Assembly (NCBI GenBank): GCA_016793865.1
Contig: JAEULJ010000003.1
Location: forward strand, 124,001 to 188,000
Source of the DNA: Altererythrobacter sp.
GTDB lineage: Bacteria; Pseudomonadota; Alphaproteobacteria; Sphingomonadales; Sphingomonadaceae
Length of the DNA: 64,000 nt
Direction of reading: 5' to 3'
Numbering within the stretch: the first letter of the stretch is position 1; the number at the start of each line of letters is the position of its first letter. Positions 17,192 to 25,835 of the stretch are shown here, one piece after another. The notes under the pieces were generated by a model. It had not been told where the DNA came from, searched no databases, and was given only the letters and a program-made list of their open reading frames with translations. The position numbers were made by a program, and so were the translations under genes.

Positions 17192-18378
17192 CCACGCTGC
17201 CCGCCAACGACTGGACCGGCCGACCCGGGCTCGCGCTGCTGGCGCGCGCGCTGGGGGCCGGGGATATCCGCTGGGTCGGCGGGGCGGTGCGTGACACGCT
17301 GCTGGGCCAGGCGGTCAAGGACATCGACTGCGCCACGCGGCTGCTTCCCGCCGCGGTGATCGACCGCTGCGCCGCCGCCGGCATCCGCACCGTGCCCACC
17401 GGGATCGACCACGGCACAGTCACCGCGATTCTCGCGGACGGCCCGGTCGAGGTGACCACGCTGCGCCGCGACGTTTCAACCGACGGCCGCCGCGCCACTG
17501 TCGCATTCGCGCAGGACTGGCGCGAGGATGCCGCGCGGCGGGATTTCACCATCAACGCCCTCTACGCCCACCCCGAAACCCTGGAGGTAACCGATTTCTT
17601 CGGCGGGCTGGACGATCTTGCCGCGCGGCGCGTGCGCTTCATCGGTGACGCGGAGCAGCGTATCCGCGAGGATCACCTGCGCATCCTGCGCTTCTTCCGC
17701 TTCCAGGCGAGGTTTGGCGGTGCGCCCGACCCGGTGGCACTGGCCGCCTGCACGGCTTTCGCCGCCACGCTTAAGGGCTTGAGCCGCGAGCGTATCGGTG
17801 GCGAACTGCTGGCCTTGCTCTCGCTTCCCGATCCCGCCCCCACCCTGCGGCTGATGGCGGAGGCGGGTGTGCTTGTGGTGGTCCTGCCCGAAGCGCACGG
17901 GCCGGAGCTTTCCGCGCTGGAGCGGCTCGTCGCCCTCGAACAAGAGCAGGGGTTGGCGGGGGATGGGCTCCGCCGCCTGGCCGCGCTGATCCCGGCAGTT
18001 CCGGCGCTGGCGGAAACGGTGGCGGCGCGGCTGCGCCTGTCGAAGCAGCAGCGCGCGCGTCTGGTCTGCGCCGCGGGGCGCGCGAGCGATGATGGCGAGG
18101 CGCCGCGCGCGCTCGCCTACCGCGAAGGCATGGCCTGCGCGCGCGACCGGCTGCTGCTGGCGGGGGCGGACGCCGCACCGCTCTCCGGGTGGGAGGTGCC
18201 GCGCTTCCCGCTCAAGGGTGGCCAGATCGTCGCGCGCGGTGTTGCCGCCGGGCCGGATGTCGCGCGGATCATGCAGGCGGTGGAGCGATGCTGGGTGGCG
18301 GAGGGGTTCCCCGGCGCCGCGCGTATCGAGGAACTGGTGAGCGAGGCCCTCGCCTCCGCTCCCTCAGGAGACGGCTAG
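17188..18378 (+). CDS. cca: CCA tRNA nucleotidyltransferase / poly(A) polymerase family
   Basis: 396 residues. Adds or repairs the 3'-CCA of tRNAs. The nucleotidyltransferase core has [20 protein letters not shown] (about 30-49, with DID metal ligands), the [11 protein letters not shown] motif (about 117-127), and ADQ-type head-domain features in [16 protein letters not shown]. The C-terminal half is helical. A poly(A) polymerase role cannot be fully excluded from sequence alone, but in alphaproteobacteria this single class II enzyme usually does CCA addition. It is convergent with parC: both stop codons lie in one CTAG at 18375-18378. Confidence 0.92.
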   Translation: MTTLPANDWTGRPGLALLARALGAGDIRWVGGAVRDTLLGQAVKDIDCATRLLPAAVIDRCAAAGIRTVPTGIDHGTVTAILADGPVEVTTLRRDVSTDGRRATVAFAQDWREDAARRDFTINALYAHPETLEVTDFFGGLDDLAARRVRFIGDAEQRIREDHLRILRFFRFQARFGGAPDPVALAACTAFAATLKGLSRERIGGELLALLSLPDPAPTLRLMAEAGVLVVVLPEAHGPELSALERLVALEQEQGLAGDGLRRLAALIPAVPALAETVAARLRLSKQQRARLVCAAGRASDDGEAPRALAYREGMACARDRLLLAGADAAPLSGWEVPRFPLKGGQIVARGVAAGPDVARIMQAVERCWVAEGFPGAARIEELVSEALASAPSGDG

Positions 18379-20696
18379 AACCTGTTGTCCCTTGGGAACC
18401 CCGTCGGCGGCATCCGCCCCGCCCCGCCTCGCGCGACCTTCCACTGCCACATCTCGGTTTCGGTGCGCGTGCGGCCGGTTTCGCCGCCCATCGCCCAGCT
18501 CAGCCCCTCGGCCAGCGTGAAGCTGGTCGCATCGGACAGGCCGCCGTCGCGATAGCGCTGGAGCGCCACGCCCTGCCCGCGCGCCATCTCGGGCAGTTCC
18601 GCCAGGTTGAAGACCACCAGCTTGCGGTTGTCCCCCACCGCCGCGACGTGATCGTGGCCGGGCGCGATGGTGCGGACCACCGCCAGCTTCGCCCCGTCCT
18701 TGAGGTTGACGACCTGGCGCCCCTTGCGCGTTTCCGCCAGCAGCTCGTCGGCCACCGCCACGAAGCCGCGCCCGCTGTCCGCCGCGAGCAGCAGCCGCTG
18801 GCCGGGCCGGTGGACGATCACCGCCACGATCTGCGTATCCGCGTCGATGTCGAGCGTATTGCGGACCGGCTCGCCAAAGCCGCGCGCGCCGGGCAGCTTG
18901 TCGGCGCCCAGGGTGTAGAACCGCCCGTCGGCGGCGGCGAGCAGGAGTTTGTCGGTGGTCTGCGCGTGGAGGGCGCCGAAGCCCGGCGCGGGACCATCGC
19001 CCTCCTTGAACTTCCAGTCCTGATCCAGCGGCAGATGCCCGCTGGCGCCGCGAATCCAGCCGCGCTGCGACAGGATCACCGTCACCGGCGCCTTCTCGAT
19101 CATGGCATCCATGCTGAACACGGCGACCGGCGCGGCCTCCGCGATGGTGGTGCGGCGGCGGCCGAGAACGGTGTCCTCGGCGTATTCGCGGCGCAGGCCC
19201 GTCAGGTCGCGCTTCAGGCGGGTGCGCTGGCGTGCCGGGCTTTCGAGCAGCTTGTTGAGCTCGTCCTGCTCCTTGAGCAGCGCGTCACGCTCTTGCCTGA
19301 GCTCCATCTCCTCCAGCTTGCGCAAGCTGCGCAGCCGCATGTTGAGGATCGCCTCGGCCTGCCGCTCGGTCAGGCCGAACTCGGCCATCATCACGGGGCG
19401 CGGCTCGTCCTCGGTGCGGATGATGGCGATGATCCGGTCGAGGTTGAGGAAGGCGATGATATAGCCTTCCACCAGTTCCAGCCGCCGCGCGATCTGGTCG
19501 AGCCGGTGGCGGCTGCGGCGCTGGAGGATGTCGATCTGGCTCGCGGTCCAATGGGTCAGCAGCTCCTTGAGCCCCATCACCATCGGCGTGCGGCGGGTCT
19601 CTCCATCCGGCCCCGGCTGCGCGTCCAGCACGTTGAGATTGAGCCCGAAGCGCACCTCGAGGCCGGTCAGCTTGTAGAGGCTCTCCTTGAGCAGCTCGGG
19701 ATCGACGTTGCGGCTCTTGGGGACGAACACCAGCCGGATCGCCTCGTCGCTCTCGTCGCGCACATCCTCCAGGATCGGCAGCTTCTTGTCGGCGATGAGC
19801 TGGGCGATCTCCTCGATCAGCTTGCCCTTCTGCACCTGATAGGGGATCTCGCTGACCACGAGCTGCCACTGGCCGCCCCCCAGTCGCTCGATCCCGGCCT
19901 CGCGATCGGCTTCGCCGGCAGCCTCGGCGGCATGGAAACGCCCCCGCACGCGAAAACTGCCGCGCCCGGTCTCATAAGCGGCGGAGATGGCCGCGGCGCT
20001 GTCCACGACCAGCCCGCCGGTGGCGAAGTCCGGCCCGTGGAACAGCTCCATCAGCCGCGAATGCTCGACATGGGGGTTGTCGATCAGCTCCAGCGTGGCG
20101 TCGATCACCTCGGCGACATTGTGGCTGGGGATGTTGGTCGCCATGCCCACCGCGATGCCGCTGGCCCCATTGGCGAGCAGGTTGGGGAACAGGCCGGGGA
20201 AGATTTCGGGCTCTTCCTCCTCGCCGTTGTAGGTGGGGATGAAGTCGACCGTCCCTTCGTCCAGCCCCTCCATCAGCCGCAGCGCGGTCTTGGTCAGCCG
20301 GGCCTCGGTATAGCGGTAGGCTGCGGCGTTATCGCCGTCGATATTGCCGAAGTTTCCCTGCCCCTCGACCAGCGGATAGCGCAGGCTGAAATCCTGCGCG
20401 AGGCGGACCATCGCATCATAGACGCTGGCGTCGCCATGCGGGTGATACTTGCCGATCACATCACCGACCACGCGCGCGGACTTCTTGAAGGCGTCGTTCG
20501 GGTTGAGCTTCAATTGCCGCATCGCCCACAACAGGCGGCGATGCACCGGCTTCAGCCCGTCGCGCAGGTCGGGCAGGCTGCGCGCGGTGATCGTGGAAAG
20601 CGCATAGACGAGGTAACGCTCCGACAGCGCGCTGTCGAAGGGCGCATCGACGATAGCGTCGAAGGGGTCTTTCTCGGTGTCGATCGTCTCGGCCAT
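18375..20696 (-). CDS. parC: DNA topoisomerase IV subunit A
   Basis: 773 residues. The breakage-reunion subunit that, with ParE, unlinks daughter chromosomes. It has [19 protein letters not shown] (41-59), the quinolone-interacting region [19 protein letters not shown] (85-103), the catalytic Arg-Tyr in [11 protein letters not shown] (R128, Y129) and a coiled gate region (about 430-480). The C-terminal beta-pinwheel is short (about 250 residues), as in ParC rather than GyrA, and no GyrA box (QRRGGKG) is visible. At the position of E. coli ParC Ser80 there is Ala90, with Asp94 at the Glu84 position. It is convergent with cca, sharing CTAG. Confidence 0.94.
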   Translation of the reverse strand: MAETIDTEKDPFDAIVDAPFDSALSERYLVYALSTITARSLPDLRDGLKPVHRRLLWAMRQLKLNPNDAFKKSARVVGDVIGKYHPHGDASVYDAMVRLAQDFSLRYPLVEGQGNFGNIDGDNAAAYRYTEARLTKTALRLMEGLDEGTVDFIPTYNGEEEEPEIFPGLFPNLLANGASGIAVGMATNIPSHNVAEVIDATLELIDNPHVEHSRLMELFHGPDFATGGLVVDSAAAISAAYETGRGSFRVRGRFHAAEAAGEADREAGIERLGGGQWQLVVSEIPYQVQKGKLIEEIAQLIADKKLPILEDVRDESDEAIRLVFVPKSRNVDPELLKESLYKLTGLEVRFGLNLNVLDAQPGPDGETRRTPMVMGLKELLTHWTASQIDILQRRSRHRLDQIARRLELVEGYIIAFLNLDRIIAIIRTEDEPRPVMMAEFGLTERQAEAILNMRLRSLRKLEEMELRQERDALLKEQDELNKLLESPARQRTRLKRDLTGLRREYAEDTVLGRRRTTIAEAAPVAVFSMDAMIEKAPVTVILSQRGWIRGASGHLPLDQDWKFKEGDGPAPGFGALHAQTTDKLLLAAADGRFYTLGADKLPGARGFGEPVRNTLDIDADTQIVAVIVHRPGQRLLLAADSGRGFVAVADELLAETRKGRQVVNLKDGAKLAVVRTIAPGHDHVAAVGDNRKLVVFNLAELPEMARGQGVALQRYRDGGLSDATSFTLAEGLSWAMGGETGRTRTETEMWQWKVARGGAGRMPPTGFPRDNRF

Positions 20697-20884
20697 CGCC
20701 CCGCCCTATCAGCGCCCTGCCGCGCCCCGCAACTTGGCAGCCAAGGCTTTCCCCACGCTTGCATAGGATAAGGGTATCGGAATCCGGCGCGCGGCAAGCA
20801 CCAGAGGTGCTATATCAAAATTATCGATATTTCCGATGCTTAAGGCGCAAAGGCGTTCGCATCGCTCGCAGCCTCATTTCCTAG

Positions 20885-20912
20885 TTGAATTGAGGCAATA
20901 TTATGGCATAAT
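20885..20912 (+). promoter_or_regulatory. Candidate sigma-70-type promoter ahead of the DUF4349 gene
   Basis: TTGAAT (20885-20890) and CATAAT (20907-20912) with 16 bp between them lie about 50 bp before the DUF4349 start. The stretch 20810-20915 is markedly A/T-rich for this genome. The remaining gap back to parC (20697) shows no gene. Confidence 0.4.
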
Positions 20913-20964
20913 TATGGCGGGAATAGGGCGATATTTGGGCGGGGATCGAGAGAGGAGCCACGTC

Positions 20965-21834
20965 ATGCGATTATCGTTCATGTTTTCCACTGCTTGCGCG
21001 ATAGCTTTATCGGCTTGCAGCCAGGCCGGAGATCAAACCACAGCATCCGAAATCTTGGCACAACCCAGCGAAAGCCGCGTCACGGCCGACGCATCCTCGG
21101 CGCCCGGCGAACCTTTTCTCACAGCACCGCTGCCGACGGCTCTCCCCAAGCTTGCCTATGTCTATGGCCTCGTCTTCGAATCTTCCGCCCCGGACGTCGG
21201 AAGGCTGATGCGGCGTCACGCTGATATCTGCGAGCAGAGGGGCCCCGCGTCGTGTCGGATCGTGGGCATGGATTTGTCCGAAGATGAGCAAAGCAACGAC
21301 GTTGGTGGCAAGCTTACACTGGCTGTCGCCGCCCCGTACGCACGGGCGCTCGCCGCGCTGCTGGAAAAGGAAGCCGAGGGCATGGGTGCCGAGCAAACCT
21401 CCACCACCATAGCCAGCGAGGAAGTGTCGAAGGTTCTCGTCGACACCGATGCCCGGATCCGCGCCCGCGAGGAATTGCGGGATCGGCTAACGGAGGTGCT
21501 GCGAACCCGTCAGGGCAGCGTCAAGGAACTGGTCGAGGCTGAGCGTCAGGTCGCGGCGGTCAACGAGGAAATCGACCAGGCGAAGAGTTGGCTGGCCGAG
21601 ACTCGAGGCCGCGTATCCTTCAGCCGGATGGACATCGACTACCGATCGCAGGCGAGCGCCGGAGCTTCCTTCAGCGCCCCGATAGCCACCGCCTTAGGCT
21701 CGCTGGGATCGGTGGTCGGTTTCGTAATCGCCGCGCTGCTGATGCTGGCGGCGGTTCTGGGGCCGATCGCGGGAACCGTCTGGGCAGTACGGCGCATCAA
21801 CCGCCGTTTCACCGCCGGCGAGGCTGAAGCCTAG
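20965..21834 (+). CDS. DUF4349 domain-containing lipoprotein
   Basis: 289 residues. The N-terminus MRLSFMFSTACAIALSACSQ is a lipoprotein signal (lipobox LSAC). The DUF4349 region follows, with AAPYARALAALLEKEAEGMG and a coiled coil around ARIRAREELRDRLTEVLRTR to NEEIDQAKSWLAETRGRVSF. It ends with one membrane segment (VVGFVIAALLMLAAVLGPIA) and a basic tail. The family is thought to be a cell-envelope protein, with no established activity. AGGAG lies 7 nt before ATG 20965. It is convergent with the ferredoxin gene: stops share CTAG at 21831-21834. Confidence 0.85.
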   Translation: MRLSFMFSTACAIALSACSQAGDQTTASEILAQPSESRVTADASSAPGEPFLTAPLPTALPKLAYVYGLVFESSAPDVGRLMRRHADICEQRGPASCRIVGMDLSEDEQSNDVGGKLTLAVAAPYARALAALLEKEAEGMGAEQTSTTIASEEVSKVLVDTDARIRAREELRDRLTEVLRTRQGSVKELVEAERQVAAVNEEIDQAKSWLAETRGRVSFSRMDIDYRSQASAGASFSAPIATALGSLGSVVGFVIAALLMLAAVLGPIAGTVWAVRRINRRFTAGEAEA

Positions 21835-22157
21835 CGCCGCATGTCGTGCGCCTCGGCGGGGATGGTGACGGAGAGGCCGTCCAGTTCCTCGCCGAGGACG
21901 ATCTGGCAGGCGAGGCGGCTGGTGCGGCGGGCGCCGGCGGCCAGGTCGAGCATGTCCTCCTCCTCATCGGTCGCAGGGGGCAAGCGCTCGAACCAGTCGG
22001 CGGCGACGATGACGTGGCAGGTCGAGCACGCCATCTGCCCCTCGCAGGTGCCCTCCAGCGGCAGTCCCACGGCCTGGGCGAGGCGGAGGAGGTTGTCGCC
22101 GGGGGCGGCGTCCGCCTCGACCTCTTCCCCTCGCGCCGTGGTGAAGCGGATTTTCAT
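21831..22157 (-). CDS. 2Fe-2S ferredoxin (adrenodoxin/Isc type)
   Basis: 108 residues. Cluster ligands are C38, C44, C47 (GTCEGQMACSTCHVI) and C84 (RLACQI), the C-X5-C-X2-C spacing of vertebrate-type and Isc-type ferredoxins. Acidic TDEEEDMLDLA is the partner-docking region. It is the last gene of an operon with two cysteine desulfurases, with a 4-bp overlap at its start, so an electron-donor role in iron-sulfur cluster assembly is the likely job. Electron supply to a P450 is an alternative that the context does not support. Confidence 0.93.
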   Translation of the reverse strand: MKIRFTTARGEEVEADAAPGDNLLRLAQAVGLPLEGTCEGQMACSTCHVIVAADWFERLPPATDEEEDMLDLAAGARRTSRLACQIVLGEELDGLSVTIPAEAHDMRR

Positions 22158-23230
22158 ACCCCCTGAGCCTCCGCCGCCGCGTTGATCCGGGTGGCCGCCT
22201 CCTCGATCTCGGCGAGTGTGGTGTAGCGGCCGAAGCCGAGCCGGATCGAGCTTTTCGCCTGCGCGTCGGTGAGCCCGATGGCCTTGAGAACATGGCTCGG
22301 CCGCCCCGATCCGCTGGCGCAGGCGCTGCCAGCGCTGAACATCACCTCGCGGCAATCGCTCATCAACCGTGCGACATCGAGCCCGTCCCGGCGGATGTTG
22401 AGATTGCCGTGCCAGCGCCGATCCGCGCTGCCGTTGAGCGCCCAACCGGCGAAAAGCTCGCGCGCGCGGTTCCAGAGCGCCTCGACATGCGCGGCGTCCG
22501 CCTCCCGCCGATCGCCGCACAGCGCAGCCGCCGCGCCCATCCCGGCGATCAGCGCGGGGCTCAGCGTGCCCGAGCGAAGGCCGAATTCCTGTCCGCCGCC
22601 AGTCTGCACCTCGGCGAGTTCCACCCCGTCACGCACCCACAGCGCCCCGATTCCCTTGGGACCGTGGAACTTGTGCGCGCTGATGGCGATCATATCGGCG
22701 CGCGGAAGCTCGAAACGCGCGTAACTTTGCACCGCATCACACAGAAAAAGCGCGCCTTTCTCGCGCGCGGACATCGCCCATTCCGCAACCGGCTGGGCGG
22801 TCCCGATCTCGTTGTTGACGTGCATCACCGCGACCAGCCGTGTGTCTTCAGGAAGGCCTGAGGAAACCTCCGCAACCCCTTCACGATCCACCGGAATATG
22901 GGATACGACGGCCACGGCCCTCGCCGTGTCGCGAACCGCCGAATGCTCGATCGCGGAGACGGCCACCGTGCTCCCCCGCCCGCTGCCCCGGATCGCCAGA
23001 TTCAGCGCCTCGGTCGCGCCGCCGGTGAAGATGACCCGCCCCCCGCTCGGCATCAGCGCCGCGACCTGCTCGCGCGCCAGTTCGATCGCCGCCTTCGCTT
23101 CGCGCCCCATCCGGTGCGCGCTGTGCGGATTGCCGAAGCCGCCGTCTCCCGGTCCGCCGAGCCAGCGCAGCATCGCCTCGCGCGCCTCGGGCGCAAGCGG
23201 GGTGGTGGCCTGATAGTCGAGGTAGATCAT
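22154..23230 (-). CDS. Cysteine desulfurase (NifS/IscS-like, class V aminotransferase)
   Basis: 358 residues. PLP enzyme that takes sulfur from cysteine as a persulfide. It has the N-terminal YLDYQATTPLAPEA, the PLP-stacking His in SAIEHSAVR (H96), the Schiff-base Lys in ISAHKFHGPKGIG (K187) and the catalytic Cys in SAGSACASGSGRPSHVL (C304) in the group I loop context. It overlaps the upstream desulfurase-like gene by 4 bp and the downstream ferredoxin by 4 bp. Tandem paralogues of this kind occur in sphingomonads; which one feeds SufBCD is not evident. The open frame upstream of 23230 belongs to the preceding gene's antisense reading and is not used. Confidence 0.92.
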   Translation of the reverse strand: MIYLDYQATTPLAPEAREAMLRWLGGPGDGGFGNPHSAHRMGREAKAAIELAREQVAALMPSGGRVIFTGGATEALNLAIRGSGRGSTVAVSAIEHSAVRDTARAVAVVSHIPVDREGVAEVSSGLPEDTRLVAVMHVNNEIGTAQPVAEWAMSAREKGALFLCDAVQSYARFELPRADMIAISAHKFHGPKGIGALWVRDGVELAEVQTGGGQEFGLRSGTLSPALIAGMGAAAALCGDRREADAAHVEALWNRARELFAGWALNGSADRRWHGNLNIRRDGLDVARLMSDCREVMFSAGSACASGSGRPSHVLKAIGLTDAQAKSSIRLGFGRYTTLAEIEEAATRINAAAEAQGV

Positions 23231-24219
23231 GGCGTGAGGCTGGCCCAGGCATTGGCGAAACGCTCGATGTCCTCGACAGTGGTGGTCCACCCGATCGACA
23301 CACGGATAGTTCGCGATGCCGTGGAATCGTCGATTCCGAAGGCGTCGAGGACGCGGCTCTTGCGAAGTGTGCCGGATGAGCAGGCACTTCCAGCGGACAC
23401 CGCGAAACCCAGCCCATCGAGGCGAATCAGCATCGCCTGCGCCCCGATTTGCGCGTGCGCGACGGCGGCAATGGCATGAGCGCCCCAAACTCCCGGCGAG
23501 ACATCGGTGCCCCCGCTGGCGATCACGGCTTCACGCCATGCGTCGAAGGCGTCGTTGACCGCAAGACTAGTCCAGCCGTCGGGCTTGCGGGAAGCCTCGA
23601 GCGCGGCCGCCATTCCCAGTGCGCCCGGTAGATTCTCGGTCCCCTGGCGATAACCGCGTTCGTGCCCGCCGCTCGGTTCGAGCATCGCGAAGTCACGCAC
23701 GAGCAAGGCGCCAACACCGATGGGTCCACCCGCCTTGTGTGCCGACACCACGATCATGTCGGCGTCGGGAATACTATAGCCCTGCGCGCTCTGCGAGCAG
23801 TCGGTCAGCAGCAGGGATCCCGACGTGTTGAGCGCAGCGCGCAGGTCATCGAGATTCTGCATCGTCCCGGTTTCGGAATTCACGTGCTGGATCGCGCAGA
23901 TCGCCGGCCCGTCCGCCAGCGCCTCTGCAAGATGCGCGCGGTCGATAAACCCGTCATCACCTACGGGCGCGACGATTGCGCCGGGGGCCGCCCGGAACAC
24001 CGCATCGTGCTCCACCGCGCTGACGATGCAGCGCCGTCCCTGCGCCCGCCCCAGGCCGATCGCCAGCGCCTCGCTCGCGCCGCTGGTGAAGATCAGCTCG
24101 CCATCCCAGCCCAGCGACCTCTTGATCCGCTCGCGAGCGTCCTCCAGCAGGGCGCGCGCCTTGCGGCCCTCGGCGTGCGGGCTGCTGGGGTTGGCCCACA
24201 GGCGAAAGCCCTCCTCCAT
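23227..24219 (-). CDS. Cysteine desulfurase-like class V aminotransferase; start region abnormal
   Basis: At least 330 residues from the first in-frame ATG. Lys162 (VVSAHKAGGPIGVG), His71 (SAVEHDAVF) and catalytic Cys280 (SAGSACSSGTLRKSRVL) are present, so the core is intact. The family N-terminus (IYLDHAATTPLRPEARAA) is encoded just upstream (24220-24285) in the same frame. It has no ATG, GTG or TTG before an in-frame TAG at 24298-24300. Either translation begins at an unusual codon (ATC 24285, with AGGGG 9 nt before it) or the gene has lost its start. It is the first gene of the desulfurase-desulfurase-ferredoxin operon. The coordinates given are the shortest canonical form. Confidence 0.8.
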   Translation of the reverse strand: MEEGFRLWANPSSPHAEGRKARALLEDARERIKRSLGWDGELIFTSGASEALAIGLGRAQGRRCIVSAVEHDAVFRAAPGAIVAPVGDDGFIDRAHLAEALADGPAICAIQHVNSETGTMQNLDDLRAALNTSGSLLLTDCSQSAQGYSIPDADMIVVSAHKAGGPIGVGALLVRDFAMLEPSGGHERGYRQGTENLPGALGMAAALEASRKPDGWTSLAVNDAFDAWREAVIASGGTDVSPGVWGAHAIAAVAHAQIGAQAMLIRLDGLGFAVSAGSACSSGTLRKSRVLDAFGIDDSTASRTIRVSIGWTTTVEDIERFANAWASLTP

Positions 24220-24397
24220 CGCCGCCCTGGCCTCGGGGCGCAGCGGGGTGGTGGCGGCATGATCGAGGTAGATGCGGCTGGCGATGGGACGCGGCCCCTA
24301 AATGATTGCGATTTGAGCGGCCATCCCTATATAGCGCTGCCCTTCGCGCAAGGCTTGCCGGCCCCGCGCGCTCGCCGATTTTCAGACAGGTTTCCCG

Positions 24398-25054
24398 ATG
24401 CCCTCAGTCATCTTTCCCGGCCCTGAAGGCCGTCTCGAAGGCCGTTTCGCCCCCGCCCGCCACCCGCGCGCGCCGGTCGCGATGATCCTGCACCCCCACC
24501 CCCACGGCGGCGGCACGATGAACGAGCGCATCACCCAGGCGCTCTACAAGACCTTCGTGGATCGCGGCTTCGCCACGCTGCGGTTCAATTTCCGCGGCGT
24601 GGGCAAGAGCCAGGGAAGCTTCGACAATGGCGTGGGCGAACTGTCCGACGCCGCCAGCGCGCTCGACTGGGTGCAGTCGATCCATCCCGAGGCGCAGACC
24701 ACCTGGGTCGCGGGCGTCAGCTTCGGCGCGCTGATCGGGATGCAATTGCTGATGCGGCGGCCGGAAATCCGCGGCTTCATCTCGGTCTCGGCACCGGCCA
24801 ATATGTATGATTTCAGCTTCCTGGCGCCCTGCCCCGCCAGCGGCATCTTCATCCAGGGCGCGGGTGATACCGTGGTCCAGCCCGGATCGGTGACCAAGCT
24901 GGTGGAGAAGCTGCGCACTCAGCGGCACATCACGATCCACCACGACGAGGTTCCGCGCGCCAATCACTTCTTCGAGAACGAGCAGGAGGAACTGATGGGG
25001 TCGGTGAACAACTACCTCAATTTCCGGCTTGACCCGGCCTGCACCATCCGCTGA
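24398..25054 (+). CDS. Alpha/beta-hydrolase family protein
   Basis: 218 residues. Compact alpha/beta hydrolase without a lid: LHPHPHGGGTMNERITQALY near the oxyanion loop, the strand FATLRFNFRGVGKSQGSFDN, the nucleophile elbow WVAGVSFGALIG (Ser108), and the catalytic His in ANHFFENEQEEL. This branch (COG2945-like) is often found beside Suf/Isc genes in alphaproteobacteria, as here where it is divergent from the desulfurase operon. The substrate is not known. Confidence 0.9.
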   Translation: MPSVIFPGPEGRLEGRFAPARHPRAPVAMILHPHPHGGGTMNERITQALYKTFVDRGFATLRFNFRGVGKSQGSFDNGVGELSDAASALDWVQSIHPEAQTTWVAGVSFGALIGMQLLMRRPEIRGFISVSAPANMYDFSFLAPCPASGIFIQGAGDTVVQPGSVTKLVEKLRTQRHITIHHDEVPRANHFFENEQEELMGSVNNYLNFRLDPACTIR

Positions 25055-25075
25055 GCGGCGAGGGCGCGCCCTGCC

Positions 25076-25273
25076 TCAGCCCTTCGGGGCGGGCGGCGTG
25101 GAGGCGGATGGAGGAGCCGGAATGGCCCAGACCGCCACATTGGCCAGCGCCACCAGCCCGGCGACGGCCATCAGCAGCGCCCGGCGCCTGTCGCCACGCC
25201 GCAGCAGCACCACCGCGCCCGCGAGCAGGGCGATCGCCGCCAGCATGGTGAGCGAGAGCGCGAGATCAGCCAT
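25076..25273 (-). CDS. Small membrane protein (65 residues)
   Basis: Two predicted membrane helices (about 3-24 and 33-52) separated by a basic loop RRGDRRRA, then a Pro/Ala-rich tail. No family is recognised. There is no clear ribosome site. The gene is convergent with the alpha/beta hydrolase. Hydropathy and codon use look genuine, but a small ORF like this needs conservation to be sure. Confidence 0.55.
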   Translation of the reverse strand: MADLALSLTMLAAIALLAGAVVLLRRGDRRRALLMAVAGLVALANVAVWAIPAPPSASTPPAPKG

Positions 25274-25387
25274 GCGACTGGCTTAGCGCAGCCACCCGCC
25301 GTAGCAAAGGCCAGGAACCGGGCACGTTGATGATTGTTAAGTCGGTCCAGGCGGCATATCCTCGCCGCTTCGCAAGGGAGAAACACC

Positions 25388-25777
25388 ATGAGCATTTTCG
25401 GCAGGATCAAGGACGCCATCTTCGGCAGCAGCGCCAAGGACAGCGGCCAACCGAAGCCTGCCCCCGCAGCCGCGCCCGCCCCGAGCGCCGCGCCGGCGGC
25501 TGTCGCCCCCGCAGCACCGCAGCCCGTCACGATCGTAAATGTGGAAAACAGCCTCGATTCGATGCCGGGCGCCGATCGCCTGAACTGGCGCACGTCGATC
25601 GTGGACCTGATGAAGCTCATCAATGTCGAATCCGATTACGCGAGCCGCAAGGCGCTTGCCGCCGAATTGGGCCGCGAGGACTATTCCGGCAGCGCCGAGG
25701 ATAACATCTGGCTGCACAAGCGCGTGATGCAGGAACTGGCCAGCAACGGTGGCCAGGTGCCCGATTCCCTGCGCTGA
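25388..25777 (+). CDS. DUF3597 domain-containing protein
   Basis: 129 residues. It begins MSIFGRIKDAIFG, followed by an Ala/Pro-rich linker (about 20-45) and the DUF3597 core: NSLDSMPGADRLNWRTSIVD, LMKLINVESDYASRKALAAE and DNIWLHKRVMQELASNGGQ. The family is found in many Gram-negatives; its structure is helical and its role unassigned. No signal peptide, so probably cytoplasmic. ATG 25388 has AAGGGAG 7 nt upstream; a longer frame from 25334 lacks this support. Confidence 0.9.
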   Translation: MSIFGRIKDAIFGSSAKDSGQPKPAPAAAPAPSAAPAAVAPAAPQPVTIVNVENSLDSMPGADRLNWRTSIVDLMKLINVESDYASRKALAAELGREDYSGSAEDNIWLHKRVMQELASNGGQVPDSLR

Positions 25778-25835
25778 TCGGCGCGCCGGCCGGCGCGTTT
25801 GACAGCGGGCCGAGGCGGCGCGCACAATCGCCGCC

